Numbered from the stretch's first letter, positions 31,621 to 42,138 are shown. The stretch is DNA of 64,000 nt from Saccharomycopsis crataegensis (GCF_037102585.1 NW_027043819.1:1426001-1490000), one strand, 5' to 3'. Notes: generated by a model from the letters alone, not told the origin. Made by a program: numbers and translations.

Positions 31621-32868
31621 CTAATTTCCTTCGTCATTCTCAGCAAAGGTTTGGACTCTTTCTTTGTTCTTATGGGCCGTCAACACCAACAGTTGGAACG
31701 CCTTCAAAGTTAAATCCGACTTGGTAGGAGATGCCGGAGGTTTATCCAACTTGTCTTCCCCATCAAACTCGTTTCTCGAAGCATAACACACATCGTCCAT
31801 ATCTTCTTCCTCATCGGAACTCGATTTGTCAGTGCTAACACTGTCTCTCAATGCCTTGATCCGGTTCTTCAATCTCACCACCTCGATCGCCTGGATGAAT
31901 TTCCCCTTGGCATTGAACCCTTCTCTAATATTAGGCAACAAATCAACCTTACTATTATCGTTCTCGGTGATCCATTTGGACTGTAACAACTCCTCAGCAC
32001 TTGGTCTCTGGTTTTGATCGACTTTAAGCATGCTCATAATAAAATGTTTAGCATCGTCACTGATGTTCTTCCAATACTTGTGATGGAACACCACACCATT
32101 GTCGTTTCTCACTTCTTCCAAGAAATTACTCACAGTTTCCGATCTAAACGGCGAGTACCCACACAACAAAGTATAAGTGATCACCCCGGTAGACCAGACG
32201 TCGCACGGTTTACCATGGCCAATCCCCATCAACACTTCAGGAGCAGCGTACCCAAACGACCCTGCCGCGGTTTTCAATACCTGATCTTTCGATCTAAGCT
32301 TCTTGGCAATGCCAAAATCCGCCAATACAATCGGAGACTTCGGGTCTTCTTGCTCGGACCGCAAGTATAACACGTTTTCTGGTTTGATATCCCGATGGAC
32401 AATGTCGTTTTGGTGCAAATAGGCCAACGCGTCCAAGATTTGCTTGACACACATCGCCGCGTCTTGCTCGGTGAATTTCCCCTTGGCAACGATCCGATCA
32501 AAGAGTTCGCCTCCAGTGGCCAATTGGGTGGCGATGTAAAATTTGTCACGGCTCTCGAACCAATCATGGAACCCTACGATGTTGGGATGCTGGACGTTCT
32601 GCAACATTTTGAGCTCATCATACACCATGTTGAAATTGCCTTTCAACGTCTTTTTGAGAATGATTTTCATGGCGACGTCTTCTCCGGTGGCAATGTCTCT
32701 AGCTTGACGAACCACCCCAAACGTCCCGGCCCCTAAAGTCTTACCAAAGACGTAGTTGGTCTTTCTGGCGTACGACGTTGGTTGGCCGCTCAATTTCTGG
32801 ATGAATTTCTGGATGCCATGGCCCTGGACTGGTGAAGGCTGGACCAAGTCAGGATCGACAATTGGCAT
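31621..32868 (-). CDS. CMK2: calmodulin-dependent protein kinase (Cmk1/Cmk2-like)
   Basis: Ca2+/calmodulin-activated cytosolic Ser/Thr kinase. The 415-aa product has all kinase motifs: GAGTFGVV, AMKIILKK, HRDIKPENVLY, DFGIAKK, YAAPEVL. The region just after the domain (GFNAKGKFIQAIEVVRLKNRIKAL written in the protein near residue 320-345) is where the autoinhibitory and calmodulin-binding helix lies in Cmk1/Cmk2. S. cerevisiae Cmk2 is 447 aa. The frame extends to 32928, but the ATG at 32868 (MPIVDPDLVQP) is preferred because the upstream 20 residues overlap the likely leader. It could equally be called CMK1. Confidence 0.9.
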   Translation of the reverse strand: MPIVDPDLVQPSPVQGHGIQKFIQKLSGQPTSYARKTNYVFGKTLGAGTFGVVRQARDIATGEDVAMKIILKKTLKGNFNMVYDELKMLQNVQHPNIVGFHDWFESRDKFYIATQLATGGELFDRIVAKGKFTEQDAAMCVKQILDALAYLHQNDIVHRDIKPENVLYLRSEQEDPKSPIVLADFGIAKKLRSKDQVLKTAAGSFGYAAPEVLMGIGHGKPCDVWSTGVITYTLLCGYSPFRSETVSNFLEEVRNDNGVVFHHKYWKNISDDAKHFIMSMLKVDQNQRPSAEELLQSKWITENDNSKVDLLPNIREGFNAKGKFIQAIEVVRLKNRIKALRDSVSTDKSSSDEEEDMDDVCYASRNEFDGEDKLDKPPASPTKSDLTLKAFQLLVLTAHKNKERVQTFAENDEGN

Positions 32869-33040
32869 GTTTATAATGATATCTGGGTATCTGGTGTGTG
32901 TACTGGACTGGACTGGAAGAACAATCAATCAAATCAATCAATTTTCTGAGACAAGAAAGAAACCGGCGGGTCACGTTGCCGCACCCACCGCCTTTTTTCA
33001 TAATTGGAGATTATTCTGTTAAATGGGATCATTATTATCA

Positions 33041-33079
<39 letters not shown>

Positions 33080-33120
33080 TACTACTACTACTACTACTAC
33101 TACCATTATTATTATTATTA
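33041..33120. repeat. (ATT)n(ACT)n compound microsatellite, CMK/NatC-subunit promoter
   Basis: ATT units followed by about nine ACT units and further ATT units, ending 11 bases before the small Lsm gene. It lies in the 263-base divergent region between the CMK and Lsm start codons. Confidence 0.95.
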
Positions 33121-33131
33121 AATACTATATC

Positions 33132-33425
33132 ATGTCATATAAATCCCCGTTCGATGTGTTCTTTGGGCTATTGTTCCAAATAACCTTGAATGAATCCAAC
33201 AACTGCGACGGTTGCCAACGGGTGGTCGCCGGCAATTTATTGGCAGTCGACTTCCAGTGCAACTTATTGATCAACAACACCATGGAATATCTCATGGCCA
33301 CCAAGGATGGTCAGACCACAATAGTCAAAGAAAGGTACTTGGGGATGCTATCGGTACCGCAAAGCACCATTGAGAAAATCGAGGTGGAGACCAACAAGTA
33401 TGAACGATTCAAGCAGTGGCAGTGA
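33132..33425 (+). CDS. MAK31: Lsm-like NatC auxiliary subunit (Mak31/Naa38)
   Basis: NatC (Mak3-Mak10-Mak31) acetylates N-termini such as Met-Leu and Met-Ile on ribosome-bound chains. The 97-aa product is a single Sm/Lsm fold: Sm1-like GNLLAVDFQCNLLINNTMEY and Sm2-like RYLGMLSVPQSTIEKIEVE. The SVP(R/Q) element after the glycine matches yeast Mak31 (MGLVSVPRRSV) and animal Naa38 (LGMVMVPG) better than spliceosomal Lsm proteins, which have an Arg-Gly there. The open frame begins at 32898, but the residues before 33132 are encoded by the microsatellite, so the ATG at 33132 was chosen. Confidence 0.75.
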   Translation: MSYKSPFDVFFGLLFQITLNESNNCDGCQRVVAGNLLAVDFQCNLLINNTMEYLMATKDGQTTIVKERYLGMLSVPQSTIEKIEVETNKYERFKQWQ

Positions 33426-33759
33426 TGTATATATAACCAAAGGGTTATCTAATTTGTATTATAGTTATGATATATTTTATTATTATTATTATTATTTTCT
33501 TTTTTTTTTCAATTAATGTCTACTTTTAAATGATAGAGAAAGTAACAATAAGAAAAAAATGATAAAAAATGAAATGTAAACTATGTTGCAAATGTAATGA
33601 GAATAGTTGAGCAAAAAAATTTCGTTGAAATACCGTTTAAAAAATGGGACCCTTAATTCGTGAATAAACAAAAATGAAAATTGGTTAGAGATAAAAAATG
33701 ACTTGACAGAAAAATACAATAAAATAAAATAATAGTAATAAAGCATACCACTATCATTG

Positions 33760-34577
33760 CTAATAATTATCATCATTATCATCATCATCATCATCATCTT
33801 CTTCTTCTTCTTCTTCTTCTTCTTCTTCTTCCTCATCTTCTTCATAATCACTTTCTTCCTCTTCATCCTCCTCAATTGATTCCTCACCAGATGATAATTG
33901 ACCATCCTCTTCTTCACTAACTTCATCATCAATCTTCAAATCAACCTCCCCGGCATACTTCTCCACATACTCTTTCACTCTGGCATGATAACTATCGATA
34001 TCATTCATATACAATTGACTAGCATCACTGTTCAACGGATCAGCAGCATTGGGATAGCTCAACAATTGGGGCAAAAACACATCAAAGATGTTGAACATAT
34101 CAAACATTGGCGACCATGTCTGGTTAATGACGTCCAAGCATACCGATCCACTGGTCTCGTCGATATTGGGATGGAAGATCCGGTTTAAAAATCCGATCGA
34201 TGGGGATTTGTAAGGGTATTCGTTGGGCAATTCCACATGGATTTTCCAAGTTCCTCCTTCATAAGATGCTAAATTGAAGGGGTTAGTTTCATCATCTAAG
34301 AAAAAATCGTCGTTAAACCATATACATGTTACTTACTTCCTTGGGGTCCCTGGAATATCACGTTGAATTCTTGTAAGTTGTCTCTGACTAAGTGAACGGT
34401 GTAGTCACTCATCAATCTTGATGGTGTTAATATATATCCATATATATTGCAACTAACTTGATGGTGATACTTACAGCTTCATGACGTCTGACTGGATGCG
34501 ACTTTTTGAACTGCGATAGAATGGTCAGTGATTAGAAGAAAATAAGAAGAGCTCAGGAGGAGTATAACGTACCTCAT
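33760..34577 (-). CDS. UBC8: ubiquitin-conjugating enzyme Ubc8/UBE2H, four exons
   Basis: Ubc8 is the E2 of the GID/CTLH ligase that degrades gluconeogenic enzymes when glucose returns. Exons are 34573-34577 (5 nt, ATGAG), 34475-34510, 34337-34416 and 33760-34268. Introns of 62, 58 and 68 nt use GTACGT, GTAAGT and GTAAGT donors. Joining gives [21 protein letters not shown], then [13 protein letters not shown], and a 209-aa protein; all junctions match S. cerevisiae Ubc8 (MKLLMSDHQV, GPKDTPYENGVW). The catalytic Cys is residue 84 in SVCLDV, with the HPN motif at 73-75. The C-terminus is a long Glu/Asp tail, as in Ubc8/UBE2H, encoded by a (TTC)n(ATC)n-like repeat. Confidence 0.96.
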
Positions 34578-35069
34578 TCTCTAGAAAGGTGTCTATAATT
34601 GTTGATCATTGGAAGGATCTTGCCAGAACAAGAACAAGAACAAGAAGAACAAGGTGACAGCGGCAAATTCAATGCGATGAGATGCCTTCTTTTGGTCACG
34701 ATACCCTTGCGCTGCCTAATCGATTATGTAATGCTCAAATCAACATGTTACGTAACACACGACCCCATTATATAGCCAACCGCATTGGGAGTCTGGGATG
34801 TCCTCGCAAACTGTTTGGCAATATTCTGGATCGTACCATTGTCTACTTGCAACATTTTGTATCGTCTTCCCTCCCAGTGTTGGTATTCCGGTCGTGAGTC
34901 CTCCCAATTATTACTCACTCCGTCACATGACTGGGTGCCCCCGGAATTCCCTGTTTAAGAAGAGGAAGAAGAAGAAAAAAAAAATTCCAACGTTGGTTTC
35001 TTTCTTCTTCCACTTCTTTCACCATCTCTATCTTTCCTTCTCTCTACATATATATATTCATCACACACG
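34578..35069. other. divergent UBC8/GCD7 promoter region
   Basis: 492 bases holding an AAGAACAAGAAC tract near 34627-34654, a purine run near 34960-34985 and pyrimidine-rich sequence leading to the GCD7 ATG. No CACGTG element is present. The short open frames in it (34682-34897, 34798-35139) have no coding signature. Confidence 0.5.
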
Positions 35070-36229
35070 ATGTCTGCCATCAATGCCGCTAAGGACAAGG
35101 ATCTCCACATCCTTATGGACACATTCATCTCCAAACTAAAACGAAAACAGATCCACGGTTCATATAACGTTGCCATCGAAACCGCCCAGCTACTAGTGAA
35201 GGTGGTGTCGTTGACCAAATGGACCTCGCTAGAACAATTGATCAGCAGCATATCATTGATTGGTAAGCGGTTGGTAGATGCTCAACCTCGTGCTTACACC
35301 TGTGGGAACGTTGTCAGAAGAGTGCTCGCCCTAATAAGAGACGAGTTGGAAGACGAAGAAAAAACTAAAGGTTCGACCACCGAATCATCGAACGTGGGAT
35401 CGTCGATGTTCAATTTATTGACTCCTGCAAAAACTGACGCTCAAAATAAGAATAAATCCGGGATCAATGACCAGCGAGCCGTGATCATCCAAAGTATTCG
35501 TGATTTGGTCGACGAGATTCGTAATGTCGATCAGGAAATTGAAGGCATGTTGGATGATTTGGTCCATGATAATGAGACATTGTTAACTCCTACCCCAAGT
35601 TCCCAGACGGTGCTACGGTTCTTGAAACGTGCTAGACAAAAAAGAAAATTCAAGGTGATGGTAACGGAATGTTTCCCTAACGACACCGCGGTGGCTCACA
35701 ATTTCGCCAAACAATTGGCTGAAGCAAATATCGAAACCATCATTGTTCCCGACACCTCGGTATTCGCAGTAATGGCGGGTGTCAGTAAGGTCATTGTGGG
35801 TACCAGATGTGTCTTTGCTAACGGCGGGTCGGTGACTGAAAGTGGGGTCAGTACCGTGGTGGAATGTGCTAGAGAACATCGTACTCCAGTATTTGCCGTC
35901 ACCGGTTTATATAAATTAAGTCCGTGTTACCCATTCAATAGAGAATCTCTCATTGAGTTTGGTAATTCCGGTAAAGTTGTCAAGTTTCAAGAAAACACTC
36001 TTGTGGAGAATGCAGAAACTGCCAACCCTCTTTACGATTACGTGCCCCCAGAAAATATCGATATTTTCATAACCAATGTGTACGTATTATCATTATTATT
36101 ATTCACATCATTCGCCATGTTGACTGACATGCAAATTACTAACATCTTTTTTTTAGCGGGGGTATATCGCCTAATTTTATCTATCGTATCGTTCTTGATA
36201 ATTATAAACAAGAGGATATTGATTTATAA
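35070..36229 (+). CDS. GCD7: eIF2B beta subunit Gcd7, two exons
   Basis: Gcd7 is a regulatory subunit of eIF2B, the guanine-exchange factor for eIF2, and senses eIF2alpha phosphorylation. Exon 1 is 35070-36079 and exon 2 is 36157-36229. The 77-nt intron has GTACGT, a perfect TACTAAC branch and a TAG acceptor. Splicing converts ITN-V into ITNVGGISPNFIYRI...EDIDL, which restores the conserved C-terminus of the family (human: ISNIGGNAPSYIYRL). The product is 360 aa (381 in S. cerevisiae). Family blocks include NDTAVAHNFAKQL, VGTRCVFANGG and FAVTGLYKLSP. Without splicing the frame would run on to 36386 and end in unrelated hydrophobic residues. Confidence 0.95.
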
Positions 36230-36901
36230 TTGGCATACGATATATGACACCAATATATACATACACACATACCACTTGCATACCAAAGGACTTGTAATGC
36301 TTTCCTTTGTTCTGTCTCTATCTATTTTCTTTCTTTTTTTTTTTTGTTCGCCTGGTGCCTCGCTCGGTCCTCTTCTTTTCATATGAGGATCTTGAGCTGG
36401 ATGTCTCTGATTCAAACGAATTTATTTCACCGAATCATTTGATAAAGGGCTACATCAAACTTGCAAAAATTTTTTGAGTACGGTTGCATTATATTTCAAT
36501 GATGTAATTGTAATTATAAAATTTTACAATTAGTAAATTGGTAGGTAAATGTAATATAATATTCTGATTCAATGTCTCTTAATTGAGAATATCCATCTCT
36601 CTTGAATGAAAATATTCATCTCCATATGGCAAAATGTTATCCAACTATTTCTACTACTGATACCCAACTACTTTTGTTTTTTCACATGGTAGATGGTATC
36701 AAACATAGTTTTTGATGCATCGTATACCATTTCCACAATGTTCATGCTCTATTAATTAACTACCTCTTGATAATAAACACTACTCATTCACATACGAATG
36801 CTATTTATTCGTTAACATGTAAAATAATAAATAAAAAAAAATACATTCATACACATTCGAATATCTAATTGATACCATTCTATAATACAAACAATTCGCT
36901 A
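36230..36901. other. convergent intergenic region GCD7/EFM7
   Basis: 672 bases between two 3' ends, strongly AT-rich. Two copies of a short motif (GAATATCCATCTC near 36587 and AAATATTCATCTCC near 36609) are the only structure I see; no coding segment or RNA gene is recognised. Confidence 0.6.
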
Positions 36902-37753
36902 TCACCAGTTTGGAGTCAACCAGAAACTGTACACTCTACCTCTAATATGTTTTGTCTCTTCATCTTCCTCAAACATTGGTTTCCAATTCACCAAATCGAT
37001 CTTATCAACTTTGAAATTATATGGGTCCTCTTGGGCTTTGTCAAAAAATTCCAAATCGTCATTCAACAACCACGGACGATGAGGCGAGAACACCACCAAG
37101 CATTTTCCGGTCTTTGGGTTCACGAGATCACGACAAGTTTTCAAAAGTTTGTGATGTTCGGTATGGTTGAAAACCAAATCACTAAGAATAATCAAATCAA
37201 ACTTATCATCATTGACGTCCGAGGTAGCGTCACCGCCATCATCTTTGATGAATTTCACAAGATCTCCGTAATCGTTACCCCAAATATACCCTTGCACCAA
37301 CACATTGTTCAAATCGTAACAACCTGGGTGCTGTTCTTGCAATGTCTGGAAGTTAATCTTGATGTTATTTACTAAATCCAAATCAGGATAATCGGTGCTA
37401 ATCACTTTTTTCGGTTCGTTCAACGAACAAATTAATGATGGAAGACCTCCAGCCGCTCCTAATTCAAGGATTTTTTTCCCCTTGATAAGTTCAGGGTGTG
37501 AATCCAAGTATTGCGCAGTGAATCTACCGGCGTTCCAGAGCAAATGGCCCCATAATGGAGAACTACCAATGAGTCGTAGAGTAATGGATTTTGGAGTGAC
37601 TTCTTTGGTAGGGGTGGTCGATGATGTACCATTACGAAGATCGGTGGTGAAACGATCGTAGTTCACGAAATGGCTTTCCGGTGGTGGCGGACGAAAGTCC
37701 TCAGGTTCATCGAAAAGTGCAGAGGAGATGAAATCGTCCTGTTCGTCAGACAT
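36902..37753 (-). CDS. EFM7: Efm7/Nnt1-like protein N-terminal methyltransferase
   Basis: Efm7 (formerly Nnt1) methylates the N-terminal glycine and Lys3 of elongation factor 1A. The 283-aa product is a class I SAM-dependent methyltransferase: motif I ILELGAAGGLPSL, acidic STDYPD after strand 2, LILSDLVFNHTEHHKL and a late VVFSPHRPWL, all typical of the METTL21/Efm7 group. The N-terminal ALFDEPEDFRPPPP precedes a YDR element as in yeast Efm7 (261 aa). The ATG at 37753 (MSDEQDD) was chosen; the upstream extension has no ATG. Confidence 0.85.
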   Translation of the reverse strand: MSDEQDDFISSALFDEPEDFRPPPPESHFVNYDRFTTDLRNGTSSTTPTKEVTPKSITLRLIGSSPLWGHLLWNAGRFTAQYLDSHPELIKGKKILELGAAGGLPSLICSLNEPKKVISTDYPDLDLVNNIKINFQTLQEQHPGCYDLNNVLVQGYIWGNDYGDLVKFIKDDGGDATSDVNDDKFDLIILSDLVFNHTEHHKLLKTCRDLVNPKTGKCLVVFSPHRPWLLNDDLEFFDKAQEDPYNFKVDKIDLVNWKPMFEEDEETKHIRGRVYSFWLTPNW

Positions 37754-38142
37754 TCTCAATATATGACCTAAGATATTGCTGTTGATGGGTTTATCGCTAT
37801 TTATTACAGCGTAATTATTTTTTTTTTTTTTTTTTTCTGAAATTTTCCCTCAATTTTTTTTGATCTTTCCGTTTTCGGCAATCGACCCAAAGATTTGGCT
37901 ACGGGGATCAGAAACTGCAAGAAGAAAATTTGGTGGAAAATTATCATCCAAAAGAAGGAAGTCGATAGATAATTAAAGGGTGCTGCATTGCAATATATAT
38001 ATATATACCAAACAACGTTCAATGCATTGTGAAAAGATGGTGGCAGAGAGAAGATGTGATATTGTTGCTCAGTGACACACTCTTCCTGTTTGTAATTCGC
38101 CCTGCTAGCGGGCGTGGTGAGCGTGGTGGTGGTATTTGCAAG

Positions 38143-38175
38143 CACGTGCTTTTCGTGTGATATTGCCGTAGGGCT
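38143..38175. promoter_or_regulatory. RPS30 promoter: CACGTG plus Tbf1-like site
   Basis: CACGTG at 38143-38148 and GTAGGGCT at 38168-38175, whose complement AGCCCTAC contains the RCCCTA core bound by Tbf1. They are about 245-275 bases before the RPS30 ATG. Cbf1-Tbf1 pairing is known to drive ribosomal protein genes in Candida albicans, unlike the Rap1 system of S. cerevisiae; use of it here is inference. Confidence 0.5.
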
Positions 38176-38418
38176 TTATGTGACTATTGAGTTCATGCGG
38201 GTGACTTCCCTTAAATATCGCAACTTCTGGCAGCGATCATGCAGAGTGCTGCCGCAAAGAAATCCCTCCAACAAACAGGATTTACCACATGGTTATGGTG
38301 CCCCCGGTTGGCGGGGACCCCCAAGGACCGACAGTAAGAAAAAATCACCGCCATTTTTTCCTCTTCCCTTCTTGTTTGCCACTACCATCAATAAGCTAAT
38401 ATCAAATAAACATTCAAA

Positions 38419-39122
38419 ATGGTATGTGGAGAACAATAAAATGGAAGGATGCGATGGGATCTGTGGATGTAATAGAGGCAACGAGACTTTGTTGGGAATT
38501 TCAGAAGCTATTGGGTTATATTGAGAACGATATCTAATGTGTAAAAGAGTTCGGTAATAAGAATGTTGATTAGTGATACAAAATCCAAAGAGCAATTTTT
38601 TTTTTTTTCATCAAGATGTTTGATTAGTATTATGTGAGAACAGTATCAAGGTATCTTTATGGATAGTGTGTTATAATAGAATTGATGTGCCAACGTATTT
38701 AATTTGTCGAAGATTTGAAAGTATGGTATTGAAAATGGGAGTGAAGAATAACATGGTTAAGCCATTATTGAATTATGAAACAAAGGAATGAACTAATGAT
38801 ATGAAAACTATCATTAATGAATGTATTAAAGTTGCAAGCCAGTGATATCTCTACAAAGTCTCAACTACCGAATGACACTCCCGATACCCAACTTCTCTCA
38901 TGTCAAAGATGTTTTTTTTTTACTAACACATTTTTATAGGGTAAAGTTCACGGTTCCCTTGCTCGTGCTGGTAAAGTTAAGTCTCAAACTCCAAAACAAG
39001 AAAAACAAGAAAAGGCTAAGGTCCCAAAGGGTAGAGCCTACAAGAGATTGTTGTACACCAGACGTTTCGTTAATGTTACCTTGACCAACGGTAAGAGAAA
39101 GATGAACTCTAACAGTGCTTAA
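38419..39122 (+). CDS. RPS30: 40S ribosomal protein eS30, two exons
   Basis: eS30 is a small basic protein of the 40S subunit. Exon 1 is only the ATG (38419-38421); exon 2 is 38940-39122 (60 codons). The 518-nt intron has donor GTATGT, a perfect TACTAAC branch at 38921-38927 and a TAG acceptor. The product, 61 aa, starts [20 protein letters not shown] and ends with [20 protein letters not shown], nearly identical to yeast Rps30; the RPS30 genes of S. cerevisiae also split at the initiator codon. No snoRNA was recognised in the long intron. The usual Ala at position 2 is Gly here because of the junction position. Confidence 0.97.
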
Positions 39123-39540
39123 ATTTCGTTAAATCCACTAAAAAAATAAACCATGCCATATGTACATTGCCCTCCAGCTTTTAAAAGAATCAGATTGATG
39201 ATTTAAAAAAAAGTCAAGAAGCTTAAATGAGTTGGTAACTTTGTTGTTTTGTGTTATACTTTTTTTTCTGTATCTACTGAATTTATAGTCATCAATGAAA
39301 TCTCTCTACAAATATTAAAACTCCTTGATTGTAAGCAAACATATCAAAATGATGAATATTGAAAACAAATAGCGATAAACTACTACTTGCCGTGCCTTTA
39401 GTACCTAACTTTCAATATTTTTTTTTTTTTTTTTTATTTTCTTAGGATATATATAACGACGCGAAAATCTATGATCATTTTAATAAACAACCATTGATTA
39501 TTCACAGAATAAGCAGTAATAGTAACAATATTAACATACC
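39123..39540. other. intergenic region RPS30 to the histone-fold gene
   Basis: 418 bases, AT-rich, with a run of about 15 T at 39420-39434 close to the next start. No other feature is seen. Confidence 0.6.
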
Positions 39541-40458
39541 ATGGAGAACGACACAGAAACCACCATACCCTCAGAATCCCAGTCAACAGAAGTGCCAACT
39601 GATGTGGAAATGAAAGATAATAATGATGTTCCGTCCACCACCAACAACAATCAAGACACAGAAGATGAAGAATCACAAGACGAAGACATGGGTACTACTG
39701 TGCTACCAATTGCTAAAGTGAAACGAATTTTGAAGATCGATCCAAATTATACCCCAACTTCGGAAACCACGGTATTCATGATTGCCAAATCCACAGAGCT
39801 TTTCATCAAACATCTCGCGATGAAGGCGCATTTGAACGCCAACGTGGAAAAACGTAAGAAGGTCCAGTACAAAGATTTCAGTGCTGCCGTGGCTGCTAAT
39901 GAAGAGCTTGTTTTCTTAAAGAGAATGGTGCCGCCAACCGTGAGTGTCAGAAAGTTGGTGAAGAATGATCAAATCAAGTATAGTAAGAGTAGATCGGCCA
40001 CTAAGAGTTTAGTCACCAAGACGACAAAGAAGACCACCACAGCGACAAAGGGAGGAGAATCCGAAGAAAACAAGAAAGAACCAGAGACTAACAAAGAACC
40101 GGTGCTAGAAAAAGGTCAGCAGGTTCTTAATTTCAAGCGGGCCAAAACGAATCCTGATGCTGCTACTGCTACTGCTACTGCCACTACTACTACTACTACT
40201 ACTGCTACTTTAGAATCACTAGATCTTGAAGCTGAATTGGTGGACTCTGATCCTGATCGCTCAGAAACTGAGGAGGTAGATGATAATCATGAACCAATGG
40301 AAGTAGATAATGAAGATCAGGCGAAACCTGATGAAGATGTGGAAGAAGACGGATCAATTGTACAAGACGAGGCCGTTGAAGAGAAAAATCAGGATAGCTC
40401 TACAGCCGATAGTGCCAATACTGCTCCTGCTGATAGCAGTGATCCTGCCACTGATTAG
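39541..40458 (+). CDS. Dpb3/Dls1-like histone-fold protein
   Basis: The 305-aa product has an NF-YC-like histone fold at about residues 53-140: LPIAKVKRILKIDPNY, ELFIKHLAMKAH, VQYKDFSAAV and FLKRMVPPTVSVRKLV. Dls1 of yeast CHRAC has LPVEKVQRIAKNDPEY and FLNDVIPTTKNLRLLV, and Dpb3 of DNA polymerase epsilon has FPISKVKKIAKCDPEY, so this is the subunit that pairs with Dpb4. In yeasts before the Dpb3/Dls1 duplication one protein may serve both complexes. The long C-terminal part is Lys-rich, then acidic, with a Thr/Ala run (ATATATTTTTTAT) from a GCTACT-type coding microsatellite. Confidence 0.8.
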   Translation: MENDTETTIPSESQSTEVPTDVEMKDNNDVPSTTNNNQDTEDEESQDEDMGTTVLPIAKVKRILKIDPNYTPTSETTVFMIAKSTELFIKHLAMKAHLNANVEKRKKVQYKDFSAAVAANEELVFLKRMVPPTVSVRKLVKNDQIKYSKSRSATKSLVTKTTKKTTTATKGGESEENKKEPETNKEPVLEKGQQVLNFKRAKTNPDAATATATATTTTTTTATLESLDLEAELVDSDPDRSETEEVDDNHEPMEVDNEDQAKPDEDVEEDGSIVQDEAVEEKNQDSSTADSANTAPADSSDPATD

Positions 40459-40916
40459 ATGGTAACTTTTGTATAGTTCCTCAATGATACATTTAGGAAA
40501 CTTCATTTTGTAAATCTTTACCTGAATAATGTCCCTTTATTGTGTGAAGCAAAAGAAACCAAATTCACGGGACATAATACAACAAACCATTTCGATACAA
40601 TTAGGCATTTCCGTACAACGATTAATTAGAATTGTTATTATATATACAGGATCCGAAATGATAAATCAATAGGAATAGAAAGACAAAAAATAATGACAAA
40701 CCAATCTCTTCATGAAAAATACAAGAGAAATGATAAATAAGTGGAAAAAAAAAAAAAAAAGAATAACTCTTTGTATGCTAGTAAGTAGTTTCATTCTAAG
40801 CCTATTTGGCTATCGCCAGATAATAAAACCCATTCGAATTGCTTCTCCCAACTGTTCCCAAACTTCCACAAGAAACAGTACTTGTTGTCACCCTCCTTCA
40901 CACTTTCGTACAATCC
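40459..40916. other. convergent intergenic region
   Basis: 458 bases between the 3' ends of the histone-fold gene and MRPL27, with a poly-A run at about 40745-40760. No gene is seen; the short open frames at 40712-41249 are antisense to MRPL27 or repeat-derived. Confidence 0.6.
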
Positions 40917-41360
40917 TCAACCCCTTTCAACATTTCTATCATTAATAACATGGTCCTCGGTTTCCTGTGGACCGTAGACGATATACTCGTTCAATTTCTT
41001 CAAGTACAATTTTGGATCCGATGGACCTTTGAACCCAGCAAAGCTGTTTCTCACTTCTGGCACGGTTTCACGGATCAATGGACTCAACTCCTTATTCCAA
41101 GTTTCTTTAGCAGGAGCAACGTAAGTTCTAACTTTCGACCAGTTGATAACATACTCCCCGAATTTGGTATGGCTACCCACCCCAGAGGCACGGGTACCTT
41201 TGTAAAAAGTCTTGTTACCTTGCTTGGTGGTCAATGCATGTCTCTTTGAACCGGCCTTGGTCAACCCATAGAACAAGGTACCATCACGATACTTCTTCCA
41301 AGGTCTCTTGAGTTGCGTGGCCGCGGTCTCGTGGAAAAGATTCACACAGGTTTGTTTCAT
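40917..41360 (-). CDS. MRPL27: mitochondrial ribosomal protein mL41
   Basis: Component of the mitoribosomal large subunit. The 147-aa product matches S. cerevisiae Mrpl27 (146 aa) closely: [62 protein letters not shown]-type KLNEYIVYG and a terminal ERG. The basic N-terminus ([20 protein letters not shown]) is consistent with import. The promoter has GTCACGTG 126 bases upstream. Confidence 0.96.
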   Translation of the reverse strand: MKQTCVNLFHETAATQLKRPWKKYRDGTLFYGLTKAGSKRHALTTKQGNKTFYKGTRASGVGSHTKFGEYVINWSKVRTYVAPAKETWNKELSPLIRETVPEVRNSFAGFKGPSDPKLYLKKLNEYIVYGPQETEDHVINDRNVERG

Positions 41361-41858
41361 TCTTGAAGGATGCTATTTATCGTTGTAGATGCAATCTTTC
41401 TACCATAGAGCTTGTTGATGAAATTTTTTGTTAAAAGACTTTTGGCGGATGTTTGGATGTCGGAGTGTAAAAAAAAAAAAAACGTCACGTGTATGTCTTA
41501 TGTAAGCAGCCATACATTGAGGACTTCTATTCCTCTGTATATTCAAAATATATCTATTCATATAAATATATATTGATCTATAGATGTCTATATGATAATA
41601 TTTATGAAAAAAGAGAGAGAAAAGAATTAATTTTGGCTTCATTTGATGTATGTTTTTTGGTATTGCTGCTGCAAAATGACAATTACAGGCATGCAAATGA
41701 TGAGCCCATGTATGGATTCAACATCCTTTCAGAGCTACTGGACAAACTACTGGAGTATTGTTCAATTTGAAAAGGTTAGGGTTAGAGGAATATCATCATT
41801 TTAAAGCACTTTACAGTGACAATAAACGCTTTCATTGCTTAAAATATCAAATACCACG
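41361..41858. promoter_or_regulatory. MRPL27 promoter with GTCACGTG, and TTAGGGTTAG motif
   Basis: CACGTG at 41486-41491 (as GTCACGTG) lies next to a 13-base A-run. On the other side, GGTTAGGGTTAG at 41774-41785 contains the complement of AACCCTAA, a Tbf1-type site, 75-85 bases before the small ORF at 41859. The open frame at 41489-41770 crosses AT-repeat sequence and lacks a credible start context. Confidence 0.5.
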
Positions 41859-42005
41859 ATGTCACCAACATCAGAACTGTCTGTTTCAAAACAAGGAGAT
41901 ATTTCCTTGAGCGAGTATCTTGATTGGATAAGAAGCAGGGGTGTCTATGATACTGATTATGACGATTCGGGTAAATTAGATCTCAAAACAACGATAAAGA
42001 TTTAG
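41859..42005 (+). CDS. possible 48-aa small protein
   Basis: An ATG-started frame encodes MSPTSELSVSKQGD followed by SEYLDWIRSRG and an acidic DTDYDDSG segment. Composition looks protein-like rather than random, and a TTAGGGTTAG element lies just upstream. I do not recognise it. The end might be altered by an intron, since a GTAAAT lies after the DDSG codons and a CTAAC/TTAG pair lies near 42047-42061. It could be chance or a gene remnant. Confidence 0.25.
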   Translation: MSPTSELSVSKQGDISLSEYLDWIRSRGVYDTDYDDSGKLDLKTTIKI

Positions 42006-42138
42006 AATGGTTGTAAGGAGTGGCCGTGTATTTCTCTTCTATCTAACTTTTCAAAAATTAGAGTCAAATTTTACTGTAAATTATTTTTTCAATTTTTATA
42101 TATTTCATTTCAACTACACGCTAACTAATTAAAGACAA

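Noticed and set aside
36080-36386. C-terminal extension of GCD7 past 36079
   Set aside because: It translates the intron and beyond; splicing restores the family C-terminus and ends at 36229.
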